The notes under the pieces are model-generated. The model had not been told where the DNA came from, did no database searches, and was given only the letters and a program-made list of their open reading frames with translations. Positions 1 through 6,882 of a DNA stretch of 22,102 nucleotides are shown one piece after another. Made by a program: the position numbers and the translations under genes. The first letter of the stretch is position 1. Each line of letters starts with the position of its first letter. The DNA is from J051 sp040752255. GTDB taxonomy: Bacteria > Armatimonadota > Fimbriimonadia > Fimbriimonadales > ATM1. The stretch lies in assembly GCA_040752255.1 (NCBI GenBank), contig JBFMFD010000026.1, positions 1 to 22,102 on the forward strand, in the 5' to 3' direction.

Positions 1-1
1 C

Positions 2-838
2 GGCAAATCCGAGGACGTCGCTCCTGCGGACAAGGTGCTGTACGCCCTCCGTGATGCGACTGAGACGGTAGACAAGCCGCAACTCATCGCCGCCAGCGTA
101 ATGTGCAAGAAGCTCGCAACTGGTGCAGAGCACCTCGTGCTCGACGTGAAGTGGGGTCGGGGCGCGTTCATGCGGTCGCTGGAAGACGCTCGGCTCCTCG
201 CACGGCTGATGACCGAGATCGGGCACCGCGCGGGCAGGAAGGTCTCCGCACTCGTAACCGACATGAACCAGCCGCTCGCCCCCGCTGTGGGCAACGCCCT
301 CGAGGTGCGCGCGGCACTCGAAGAGTTGCGCACCGGATGCCAGGGGAGGCTCGGTAGGGTTGCGCTCGCCCTCGCCGCAGAGGCGGCAGCGCTAACAGGC
401 GTCGCCGACACGAGCCCCGCAGAGGCCGTGCGGAGCGGCGCAGCATTCCGCAAAGCTCTCGAGTGGATCGAGGCTCAGGGCGGGCGCCTCGACCCACAAG
501 TGGGCAGCTTCGGGCTGCCGGTCGCACCGGTGCGGCAACCGGTGTTTCCGCGTCGGGATGGGCACGTGGCAGGCTTCGACGCGCAAGGCATCGGAGAGGC
601 CGCCCGGCGCCTCGGCGCGGGCCGACTGCGCATCGAGGATGTCGTGAACCCGGCTGTGGGAATCGAACTGCACGTAGAGATAGGCTCGCGTTTGCGCATG
701 GATGCGCCGTGGGCGACCGTGCATGCGCAGAACGCCACCTCAGCGGAGGAAGCCGCCGAGGCGCTGGAGCGGTGCCTCGAAGCGAGCGACCACCCACCCG
801 ACCCAGCCAAGCTTCCGCCCCTTGTGCAGAGGCCGTGA
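2..838 (+). CDS. Pyrimidine-nucleoside (thymidine) phosphorylase, C-terminal part
   Basis: The gene enters from upstream of the window: the frame is open from base 2 and reads GKSEDVAPADKVLYALRD, a conserved stretch of thymidine/pyrimidine-nucleoside phosphorylases (the DeoA/Pdp family). The family cleaves pyrimidine nucleosides with phosphate in the cytosol for salvage. Further family landmarks are IAASVMCKKLATGAEHLVLDVK (residues counted across the join of core and lid), GAFMRSLEDARLLA, and the VTDMNQPLAPAVGNALEV segment. About 278 codons are present, against about 430 for a full protein, so the N-terminal alpha domain and part of the phosphate-binding region are missing. The GTG at 35 is internal and not a start. 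The C-terminal alpha/beta domain continues to a TGA. Whether it prefers thymidine or uridine cannot be told from this part. No partner gene is visible; the next gene starts about 140 bases downstream with its own promoter-like sequence. Confidence 0.93.
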   Translation, partial: GKSEDVAPADKVLYALRDATETVDKPQLIAASVMCKKLATGAEHLVLDVKWGRGAFMRSLEDARLLARLMTEIGHRAGRKVSALVTDMNQPLAPAVGNALEVRAALEELRTGCQGRLGRVALALAAEAAALTGVADTSPAEAVRSGAAFRKALEWIEAQGGRLDPQVGSFGLPVAPVRQPVFPRRDGHVAGFDAQGIGEAARRLGAGRLRIEDVVNPAVGIELHVEIGSRLRMDAPWATVHAQNATSAEEAAEALERCLEASDHPPDPAKLPPLVQRP

Positions 839-911
839 GCGACCTCTGTAAGCCCCCACGCACCGCATACCCTTTAGGATCATTGTTGAGCGTAGACCAC
901 AACCGGGCAAG

Positions 912-941
912 TTGAAAATGCAGACCGGTTCTTGCTAAACT
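912..941 (+). promoter_or_regulatory. Putative promoter of the restriction-modification operon
   Basis: TTGAAA (912-917) and TAAACT (936-941) are separated by 18 bases, a plausible sigma-70-type pair about 40 bases before the methyltransferase start. Just downstream, GCTTAAG occurs twice (943-949 and 965-971), 22 bases apart, between the -10 box and the start codon. That position would suit an operator for autoregulation. The promoter is read from sequence; the operator is inference. Confidence 0.4.
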
Positions 942-980
942 GGCTTAAGCGCTAGCCACAAGTTGCTTAAGAGGATCGTC

Positions 981-2123
981 TTGACTTCGATGACATTCGC
1001 GGAATTCTTTGCGGGAATTGGCCTGGTTCGGCTTGGACTCGAGAGGTCTGGCTGGAAGTGCCTTTTTGCCAATGACATCGATCCTGCTAAGTTCCAGATG
1101 TACAAGGCTCAGTTTCCCGATGCCGCGAAGCATTTCGTCCTCGACGACATTCGAAACGTCGATGCTCGTTCCATACCTTACGTCGACCTTGCGACGGCGT
1201 CTTTCCCGTGCACGGACTTGAGCTTGGCGGGAAGTCGGGCGGGCCTGAAGGGCGAGCAGTCGTCAGCTCTTTGGCCATTCCTTGAGTTGCTACGCAATCT
1301 CCACGTGGCCCGACCGAAGCTAGTTATGCTCGAAAACGTGACCGGGTTCTTGACTTCGCACGGTGGGCGCGACTTCAAGAGTGCCCTCCTCGGCTTGAAT
1401 CGGCTTGGCTACGCGGTCGATGCTTTCGTGCTAGATGCGGTCCACTTTGTCCCGCAATCGCGTCAACGGCTGTTCGTAATCGGGAAGTACCGGCGCAGGG
1501 ACGGCTTAAAGGAGCGGCCCTGCCGAACGCTTAAGTTCTTTGAATCGACGCTACGGCCGCCCGCACTCGCTGAGTTTATCTGGGCTAACGCCGACGTCCG
1601 TTGGGATCTCCGTGCTCTGCCTGAGCCACCCGCTATTAGCCACCATCTCTCGGACGTCCTTGAGACGCTCCCGGAAGAAGCTCCTGAGTGGTGGAGCCCC
1701 GCGAGGACAGAGTACTTGTTGAACCAGATGAGTGATCGACATCGCGCGGCCGCCGCGAAGATGATTTGCGGCAAGCAGATCAGCTACGGAACCGTGTTCA
1801 GGCGCGTTCGCAATGGAAAGTCGATGGCCGAACTCCGAACGGATGGCATCGCAGGGTGCCTTCGCACGCCCAAGGGCGGAAGCGGCCGTCAGATTCTGTT
1901 CGTCGCCGGGAACGGTCAGTGCAGGGCGCGACTGCTGACGCCAAGGGAGTGCGCCAGGCTGATGGGTGCCGACGACTTCCCGATAACGGTCCCCTTGAAT
2001 CAGGCTCTCTTTGGCTTTGGCGACGCGGTCTGCACGCATGCTATAGATTGGATCGCCCGAAACTATCTCAATCCAACGCTGCGCGAAGTCAGCACAGCGG
2101 AGCAGACTCTGAACTATGGGTAA
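981..2123 (+). CDS. DNA (cytosine-5-)-methyltransferase of a type II R-M system
   Basis: This transfers a methyl group from AdoMet to C5 of cytosine, protecting DNA from the neighbouring nuclease. The canonical motifs appear in order (numbering from the ATG at 990): motif I FAEFFAGIG (3-11), motif IV SFPCTDLSLAG with catalytic Cys74, motif VI MLENVTG (113-119), motif VIII QSRQR (156-160), a variable target-recognition region at about 170-310, motif IX RLLTPRECARLMG, and motif X FGFGDAVC. The GAGG at 971-974 lies 6 bases before TTG 981 but 15 before ATG 990, so TTG is the preferred start; ATG 990 remains possible. The length of about 380 aa is normal for a stand-alone M.C5 enzyme. The stop overlaps the next start by 8 bases (ATG 2116), implying translational coupling. 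The recognition sequence cannot be read from the protein. Confidence 0.95.
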   Translation: MTSMTFAEFFAGIGLVRLGLERSGWKCLFANDIDPAKFQMYKAQFPDAAKHFVLDDIRNVDARSIPYVDLATASFPCTDLSLAGSRAGLKGEQSSALWPFLELLRNLHVARPKLVMLENVTGFLTSHGGRDFKSALLGLNRLGYAVDAFVLDAVHFVPQSRQRLFVIGKYRRRDGLKERPCRTLKFFESTLRPPALAEFIWANADVRWDLRALPEPPAISHHLSDVLETLPEEAPEWWSPARTEYLLNQMSDRHRAAAAKMICGKQISYGTVFRRVRNGKSMAELRTDGIAGCLRTPKGGSGRQILFVAGNGQCRARLLTPRECARLMGADDFPITVPLNQALFGFGDAVCTHAIDWIARNYLNPTLREVSTAEQTLNYG

Positions 2124-2820
2124 GGGAGTTCCTAAGGACGTCCAGGCTATCAATGCCTCAATAAGCAGGTTCCTAGCTATGCGCGATGCTGATGGTCGTG
2201 TGGTCGGCAGAGCGCTCGGCGTCTACGCTTTCTACGACTACGATGGCGAGCCGATTTACGTGGGCCAGACCAAGGAACGGCTGAGCACTCGGATCCGTAG
2301 GCATCTGACCAACCAGCGGACGGACGCGGTCGCGATGAATGTCCTGGACCCGTTTGAGGTCGCCTCAATCGAGGTCTGGCCATTGCGCTGGGGCAAGCCG
2401 CCTGCAGCGGAGGAAGCTGACTTTCAAAAACGCCTGGATGAGGCCGAGTATACGGTCTTCCAGAAGGTTCTCCGCGAATCATCGTTTGGGGCAGTTCTCA
2501 ACGAAAAGGACATCGCGCCGACGCCGGAGGTTGACTTGCCTCCGTCGCACCGCGATCGAATTGTGCCCGATGGCGTATTCGAGGTCAGGAGTCACCCGGA
2601 CACCCGCATTGCCCGGCGGGCGCTCACCATTGCGCGTCTGGCCCAGGTTATTAGTGAACGGGCGGTGTCTCGGGGCCTTCGCAGAACCCTCTTGACTCAG
2701 GCGAGGAGGCTGGAACGCCTCGCTAGCACGCGTCTCGAAGAGTTTCAGGACGAGCCCATGCCCGTTGAAGCCGCAGGCGAGGAGACGGATGAAATGGCCT
2801 CGGGGCCGGAGCAGGAGTGA
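2116..2820 (+). CDS. GIY-YIG family type II restriction endonuclease
   Basis: This is probably the cognate nuclease of the upstream methyltransferase. The N-terminal half carries a GIY-YIG core: GVYAFY (35-40, Tyr37), PIYVGQT (46-52, Tyr48), STRIRRH (57-63, Arg59 and His63 four residues apart), then a Glu at 111 (AEYTVFQKV) and Asn129 (GAVLNE). The GVYA...PIYVG...RIRxH order resembles the Eco29kI/NgoMIII-type enzymes, one of the few restriction families using this fold. The C-terminal third (about 150-234) is charged and helical, with no recognised domain; it may bind DNA or dimerise. The gene overlaps the methyltransferase by 8 bases, and its TGA abuts the start of the Vsr gene. Being a nuclease is well supported; being the cognate type II enzyme is inferred from the operon. 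Confidence 0.8.
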   Translation: MGKGVPKDVQAINASISRFLAMRDADGRVVGRALGVYAFYDYDGEPIYVGQTKERLSTRIRRHLTNQRTDAVAMNVLDPFEVASIEVWPLRWGKPPAAEEADFQKRLDEAEYTVFQKVLRESSFGAVLNEKDIAPTPEVDLPPSHRDRIVPDGVFEVRSHPDTRIARRALTIARLAQVISERAVSRGLRRTLLTQARRLERLASTRLEEFQDEPMPVEAAGEETDEMASGPEQE

Positions 2821-2822
2821 TG

Positions 2823-3254
2823 ATGGGACCGCCGAGCGCTGCCAAGCCGAGTTCCATGCAAGCCAATCGGGGGAAAGACACGGGCCTGGAACTCGCAGTC
2901 CGACGGTGCCTGTGGGCTCGCGGCGTCCGGGGTTACAGAACCAACGTCTTGACTCTTCCCGGCAAACCGGACATCGTTTTCCCGCGGGCCCAACTGTGCG
3001 TATTCCTGCACGGTTGCTTTTGGCATGGCTGTGTAGAGTGCGCCAAGCGCCGGAACTTGCGCCCGAAGAGCAATGCGTCGTACTGGGTGGGCAAGGTTGC
3101 GCGCAATCGGGCTCGCGACGATACGAACCGGGCTGATTTGGAAGCAAGCGGCTGGACCGTGCTTGTGTTCTGGGAGTGCGAGGTCAAGTCTGACTTGGAG
3201 CGCGTCGTCCACAGAATTGCCACCGCCGCCACCGCTCGAGCCCTTTCTCGCTAG
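2823..3254 (+). CDS. vsr: Very short patch repair (Vsr) mismatch endonuclease
   Basis: Vsr nicks 5' of the T in T:G mismatches produced when 5-methylcytosine deaminates at the methyltransferase site. It is often encoded with C5 methyltransferases. Numbered from ATG 2823: the start-region motif MQANRGKDTGLELAVRR (12-28, Glu23), LPGKPDIVF with catalytic Asp50, HGCFWHGC (63-70) with His63 and His68, Asp99 in ARDDTNR, and WECE with Cys119. The zinc-site positions read C65, C70, C73 and C119; C70 stands where E. coli Vsr has His71, a variant seen in many homologues. The length of 143 aa is close to the usual 130-160. AGGAG (2813-2817) sits 5 bases before ATG 2823; ATG 2820, GTG 2817 or ATG 2856 are alternatives. 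It is the last gene of the operon. Confidence 0.93.
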   Translation: MGPPSAAKPSSMQANRGKDTGLELAVRRCLWARGVRGYRTNVLTLPGKPDIVFPRAQLCVFLHGCFWHGCVECAKRRNLRPKSNASYWVGKVARNRARDDTNRADLEASGWTVLVFWECEVKSDLERVVHRIATAATARALSR

Positions 3255-3404
3255 GGAATGAGGCGGGTAAGAGCGAAGCTGAACAAGCCGGCTAGCGTGC
3301 CTTCGGTACCACGCCCTCGGTAAAGGGGGGACGCAGTGACGCTTCAGTCGCAGCCCGTTGGGCAAAGGGCGCAGTTTCGCATCAGAGTCCCCGGTCCCGA
3401 CGAC

Positions 3405-3426
3405 ATCTTGACTCTTTGGTCAAGAT
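3405..3426. promoter_or_regulatory. Perfect inverted repeat over a putative -35 box before the prepilin gene
   Basis: ATCTTGAC (3405-3412) and GTCAAGAT (3419-3426) form an exact 8-bp inverted repeat with a 6-base centre. The left arm contains TTGACT (3408-3413). A weak -10, GTAGAC or TAGACC (3431-3437), follows at 17-18 bases and lies about 10 bases before the prepilin ATG. A repressor operator over a -35 box fits this geometry. It lacks a T-run, which argues against it being a terminator for the vsr operon. The remaining bases from 3255 to 3404 show no gene. Confidence 0.4.
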
Positions 3427-3447
3427 TCGGGTAGACCCGCGGGCACC

Positions 3448-4215
3448 ATGAAGCGACGACCCAACGGTTTCACTCTTATCGAACTGCTTGTAGTGATTGC
3501 GATTATTGCGATTCTCGCCGCGATCCTCTTCCCTGTGTTCGCGCGTGCGAAGGACGCCGCCAAGAAGACCACATGCATCTCCAACAACAAGCAGATGGTC
3601 ATGGCGCTGATGATGTACCTAAGCGACTACGCGGGATATCCCATGCATTCGTCGCCGAGCAGCACAAACCCTCGAACGCGCTGGCCCGACTACATCTATC
3701 CCTACGTAAATGATGAGGGCATCTTCCTCGATCCGGTCGCGAATCAAGACATCTTCGGTAAGCGCTGGGCGCACAACCAAGACCGACTCTATGGCGGATA
3801 CGGATACAACTATCAATATCTTGGCAATAGCCGCTTCCCGTGGGCCGCGACGGAATCCCAAATCGCAAGCCCGGCGGAAACCATCGCAATCGCCGATGCC
3901 AACGGCGTTCGGCGTGACGACAACTCGATCGGCGGCGGTCAATACGCCATTGATCCGCCTCTGACGTCTTCACGAGGAAGCGGCAAGCCTAGCGGCTTCT
4001 ATGGCGATGGCGGGGAGTGCGGCAGCGGCAACCCCGGCCATGGCGTCTGGGGCTGTCGCGCAGCGCCCGCAGAGAGACACCTCCGCTGGGTCATCGTCGG
4101 TTTCTGCGACGGGCACGCGAAGAACATGCGCCTGAGTCAGATGGACGATTACGACGGTGACGGGAACTTAGATAACGGTTGGTGGAATGGCCTCGCCGAC
4201 GCCAGTGCGCGCTGA
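3448..4215 (+). CDS. Type IV prepilin-like / DUF1559-type secreted protein (H-X9-DG)
   Basis: The N terminus MKRRPNG-FTLIELLVV is a classic class III prepilin signal: prepilin peptidase would cleave after Gly7 and methylate Phe8. Glu12 is the conserved +5 glutamate. The hydrophobic helix continues to about residue 32 and is followed by FARAKDAAKKTTCISNNKQ, typical of the abundant pseudopilin-like proteins of Armatimonadota and Planctomycetota. The soluble part is rich in Tyr, Gly and Asn. Near the C terminus it has an exact H-X9-DG motif (HLRWVIVGFCDG), which marks this family. Two nearby cysteines (about 190 and 197) may pair. The length of 255 aa is typical. No Shine-Dalgarno is evident before the ATG. 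Specific function is unknown; members are thought to be pilus or pseudopilus subunits or surface proteins. It stands alone, with no pilus assembly gene nearby. Confidence 0.88.
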   Translation: MKRRPNGFTLIELLVVIAIIAILAAILFPVFARAKDAAKKTTCISNNKQMVMALMMYLSDYAGYPMHSSPSSTNPRTRWPDYIYPYVNDEGIFLDPVANQDIFGKRWAHNQDRLYGGYGYNYQYLGNSRFPWAATESQIASPAETIAIADANGVRRDDNSIGGGQYAIDPPLTSSRGSGKPSGFYGDGGECGSGNPGHGVWGCRAAPAERHLRWVIVGFCDGHAKNMRLSQMDDYDGDGNLDNGWWNGLADASAR

Positions 4216-4381
4216 CGGCGCGCCGCGGCCGGGTGGCACGGACAGGTTCGTGCGATACCCTTGAAGGTCTCGACCAACCCGGGCGAGTGCGCCTCGGGAG
4301 GAATCCGATCAGACGGTCCACCAGCCAAGGGGCTGACCGATGGCGTAGACCGGGTAAAACATATCGTCTGCCAGACCTCTA

Positions 4382-4397
4382 AGGCCATCTCTGGCCT
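4382..4397 (+). other. Perfect hairpin in the leader of the 4424 gene
   Basis: AGGCCA-TCTC-TGGCCT forms a 6-bp stem with a tetraloop, 26 bases before the ATG at 4424. It is not followed by a T-run. It could be a leader structure or the end of the prepilin transcript. The 4216-4423 gap holds no other clear feature. Confidence 0.25.
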
Positions 4398-4423
4398 GAT
4401 GACCGTATCATCAAGTGGAAGTC

Positions 4424-5005
4424 ATGTGGTCTCTTCTCATTACGCTGTTTAGCGGCATCGCCGGAGTGATTGTCGGTTATGTTCTCACATCTCGACTCGA
4501 GAAGCGGAAGCGCCAGCTCGCTTTCGTGCAACAGAGGCTCGACAAGTTGTACTCACCTCTTGTGGCTCTTCGCACGGAGATTCGAACTCTCAGCAGTTTG
4601 CGAGAGGTCACTTATGGTGTGTATTCCGAGAAGTGGGCCGATCTTATTGCAAAATGGAGGGGTCATGAACTGGCAGAAGGATTCCAGAGCGACAGTGAGT
4701 CATTTAGCAAGTCTCACAAAGAAGCAATTGAGTATTACAACGCGCAACTAAAATATAGACTGCTACCAGCATACGCGCGGATGAACGACGTCATCAGACA
4801 GAATCTTTGGCTGGCTGATGAGCGCCTGCGGTCTGAGTGGCCCAAGCTAATCGAGTTCATAGAGCTGTGGCATTTCGGTTTGGCCATCCAGATGCCCCTC
4901 GAGATTGCGAAGGAAGTGGCCGCGACGGAGGGTGAGCTTGAGCCTTTGTATGAGGTGATGGAGTCGACAATGGAGGAGCTCCGACGGCAAATGGAGAAGG
5001 GATAG
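4424..5005 (+). CDS. Membrane-anchored helical protein of unknown function
   Basis: I do not recognise the family. The N terminus MWSLLITLFSGIAGVIVGYV is a single strongly hydrophobic segment (about 2-20), followed by the positive stretch RLEKRKRQ, so the protein should be anchored with its C-terminal bulk in the cytoplasm. A helical, charged region follows, beginning QQRLDKLYSPLVALRTEIR; a K-L-Y-x-P-L pattern after a membrane helix recurs in several uncharacterised bacterial proteins. The C terminus is Glu-rich and amphipathic (EVAATEGELEPLYEVM). There is no catalytic motif. The start at ATG 4424 is chosen because it places the helix at the extreme N terminus; the in-frame GTG at 4415 would add three residues. 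The gene is visibly more AT-rich than its neighbours, suggesting recent acquisition. It lies between two restriction loci, so a defence or mobile origin is possible but unproven. Confidence 0.72.
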   Translation: MWSLLITLFSGIAGVIVGYVLTSRLEKRKRQLAFVQQRLDKLYSPLVALRTEIRTLSSLREVTYGVYSEKWADLIAKWRGHELAEGFQSDSESFSKSHKEAIEYYNAQLKYRLLPAYARMNDVIRQNLWLADERLRSEWPKLIEFIELWHFGLAIQMPLEIAKEVAATEGELEPLYEVMESTMEELRRQMEKG

Positions 5006-5184
5006 GACGCGGGATCTGAAGGCTTCCCGATCCGATTGTGGCTGCGCTCGTCGGCCACACGGCCCGTGAACGCAGGAGAGCCACGCACGCGGACACCGGC
5101 TTGGACTTGAACGCCTCGGGTAAGCCTCGCACGAGCCGTGTCCAGCCCCCACTTCTGCACCAACGAGCCCTTGGCACTCGAGTC

Positions 5185-6105
5185 CTATTCGGTAAAGTAA
5201 TCTGTGTCTATCTTCTTCACATCGTAGCTCGCAACTGGGCTGACTCCCAAGTCGTAATCGATCATCAACTCCGCCAGTTGTGCGCCATCAATGAGAACGA
5301 TCTTGGTTTCGATCTTCGAGGCATAGTCGCGCGCCTCCTTTGAGAAGGAGGACGTGGTAATCATGATTCCTTTCTTTGCGCGCTGGCCCTGGAGGGCTCC
5401 CGCAAACTTCTGAACCTCGGGTCTTCCGACACTCGCTTCCCAGCGCTTCGCTTGAATGTAGATCGTGTCCAACCCGAGGCGATCTTCCTTGATGATGCCG
5501 TCGATCCCCTCGTCGCCGCTGCCCCCAATTGCCCTGCCAGCGTCCTGTCTGCTGCCGCCATATCCCATCTTCAGAAGCAACTCGACAACGAGCTTCTCGA
5601 AGAGGCTGGACGGAGCCGCCTTGACTTGCTGAAGGAGCTCACCGGCAAGGTTGTCCCTGAGCCGCCCGTACGCCAATTCGAGCGACTCCTCGGGCGTCGC
5701 CTCGTCAGAGGTGGTTTCAGTGGCTGCCCCTGCTGCGTCGCGTGGACCAGATCGTGTTGCCTTTCGGTTGCGGAACTCCCGGAACTCATCGAACCGCTCG
5801 AGGTACTTCGAGTCAATTCGAGAACGCCCCTCAGCGAGCACCTGGCGACCTCGCTCCGAGATGACAAAGTGGCTGCGGCGGGTGGTGTCGAGAAGCCCCG
5901 CCTTCTTGAGGTAGGTCCGCGCCCAGCCTACGCGGTTGTCGAAAACCTCCTGCCGACCAGAAGGCAGGAGCTGCTTGCGCTCTTCAGGTGTCAGGCTGAA
6001 CTCAACTGCCAGAGATTCGATGGTCTCCCGTAGGGAGTGCTCTTGCCCGTCCGCGGCGAAGCGCAGCAGCGGCAACATCAGCGTCTGGTAGTCAGGAATC
6101 GGCAA
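5185..6105 (-). CDS. mrr: Mrr-type restriction endonuclease (type IV, modification-dependent)
   Basis: This nuclease of the Mrr family cuts foreign DNA carrying methylated bases. The N-terminal winged-helix Mrr_N domain begins PIPDYQTLMLPLLR and includes FDNRVGWARTYLKKAGL (55-71). A charged linker (about 110-145) leads to the Mrr catalytic PD-(D/E)XK domain: LFEKLVVELLLKMGYGG (Glu170), GDEGIDG (Asp202), and YIQAKRW (Gln218-x-Lys220), followed by GIMITTSSFSKEARDYA and VLIDG. It ends KKIDTDYF, very like E. coli Mrr. The frame is open for 80 codons upstream, but alignment with Mrr puts the start at the TTG (complement of 6103-6105), preceded by GGAGAG about 6 bases away. This gives 306 aa against 304 in E. 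coli Mrr. It is convergent with the 4424 gene and has no operon partner. Confidence 0.93.
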   Translation of the reverse strand: MPIPDYQTLMLPLLRFAADGQEHSLRETIESLAVEFSLTPEERKQLLPSGRQEVFDNRVGWARTYLKKAGLLDTTRRSHFVISERGRQVLAEGRSRIDSKYLERFDEFREFRNRKATRSGPRDAAGAATETTSDEATPEESLELAYGRLRDNLAGELLQQVKAAPSSLFEKLVVELLLKMGYGGSRQDAGRAIGGSGDEGIDGIIKEDRLGLDTIYIQAKRWEASVGRPEVQKFAGALQGQRAKKGIMITTSSFSKEARDYASKIETKIVLIDGAQLAELMIDYDLGVSPVASYDVKKIDTDYFTE

Positions 6106-6419
6106 AACTTCTCTCCGCGAGCACCCGGACCTTCTCCGCTGGCCGCTCTGACGCGTCGAGCGAGTGGTCCAGCCACGGGCGTAAGATACCTTGCGGGGTG
6201 GGCGATCCGCTCGCTCCCCTGACACCGGCGAGCGAGTACCCACCGATACCGCCAGGCGGGCGTCTATTGCGAATAACCCCTGAACGAGGCGAGTTTGTCG
6301 CGGCCAGTTTGGCGTTGGCCTTCGAGGTGGGACCTCGAGGGTCAACTCCCCCCGGTCACACGATCCGAAGTGTCCTCCGCCACCTTGGGCCTACTCCGAG
6401 CTCGGAGCTCATGAGTAAG
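6106..6419. other. Intergenic region upstream of mrr
   Basis: No convincing gene was found here; the open frames lack start signals and family motifs. It should contain the mrr promoter; TATCTT on the minus strand (complement of about 6185-6190) is a weak -10 candidate. Near the right end CTCCGAGCTCGGAG (6394-6407) is a perfect 14-base palindrome, 13 bases past the stop of the small Cys-rich ORF, and could be a protein-binding site. Confidence 0.4.
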
Positions 6420-6656
6420 CTAGCACCAGTCGCACACGCAACGCCGAATGAACTTAAAGCCGGGACGTGAAGCGTACCCGCATCGTTCGCACTCTGCAAA
6501 AGCCGTGGGGGAAGTGTACGGGCAGCCTGTTCTGGTGCACCGATACACGTTCATCCTTTTCTTTCTCCACACTCCGGGTCTGTTGTGAACAGGGCACGTG
6601 CACCTCTGACTCGAGCTGCCTCCCGCAGAGTTCGCACTGCTTCGCTTGATGTTCAT
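6420..6656 (-). CDS. Small Cys-rich, zinc-ribbon-like protein (hypothetical)
   Basis: This is a 78-aa reading frame supported mainly by a very strong Shine-Dalgarno: AAGGAAGGAGG on the minus strand, with GGAGG (complement of 6666-6670) 9 bases before the ATG. The C-terminal half reads YRCTRTGC then FAECERCGY, a C-x4-C / C-x2-C pairing that could bind zinc, and it ends RRCVCDWC. The N-terminal half is Ser- and Arg-rich with one more CTC pair. No family is recognised. A caution is that another frame of the same bases also shows a CELCGR motif without a start codon, so this may be a frameshifted remnant of a zinc-finger gene rather than an intact one. It lies upstream of mrr on the same strand, about 310 bases away. 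Confidence 0.4.
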   Translation of the reverse strand: MNIKRSSANSAGGSSSQRCTCPVHNRPGVWRKKRMNVYRCTRTGCPYTSPTAFAECERCGYASRPGFKFIRRCVCDWC

Positions 6657-6823
6657 ACTGTTTGGCCTCCTTCCTTCATCGGATCGCCCCCTAATCGCCG
6701 GGCTCTGGGCCGTGCCTGCTGCGTCAAGTCTACCCAGCCGTCTGAGAACCTGAGGCCTGGGCGGCCGTCCGGACTTGCATAGGCCGGGGGAAGTTCTCGG
6801 GCACGGCCACTGTCGCGCTGGCC

Positions 6824-6848
6824 AAAACGCCCCGGGGGACGCGCTTTT
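6824..6848 (-). terminator. Possible intrinsic terminator of the MlaE-DUF6754 operon
   Basis: On the minus strand, AAAAGCGC, a C/G-rich centre and GCGTTTT lie about 35-60 bases past the stop of the propeller gene. AAAA/TTTT and CGC/GCG can pair with one bulged base, and the 3' arm ends in TTTT. The fold is imperfect, so this is tentative. The remaining bases from 6657 to 6882 show no gene. Confidence 0.35.
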
Positions 6849-6882
6849 CCTCATCCTGAAGGCTCGTCGCGCCTCCCGAAGC

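Noticed and set aside
168..902. A 244-codon open frame on the minus strand
   Set aside because: It is a shadow of the nucleoside phosphorylase gene, with Arg/Pro-rich low-complexity composition and no recognisable domain.
3295..3314. GCGTG/CACGC hairpin after vsr as a terminator
   Set aside because: Only five base pairs, a ten-base loop and no T-run; too weak to list.
5012..5033. GGATC/GATCC hairpin after the 4424 gene as a terminator
   Set aside because: Five base pairs with an alternative internal fold and no T-run; not convincing on its own.
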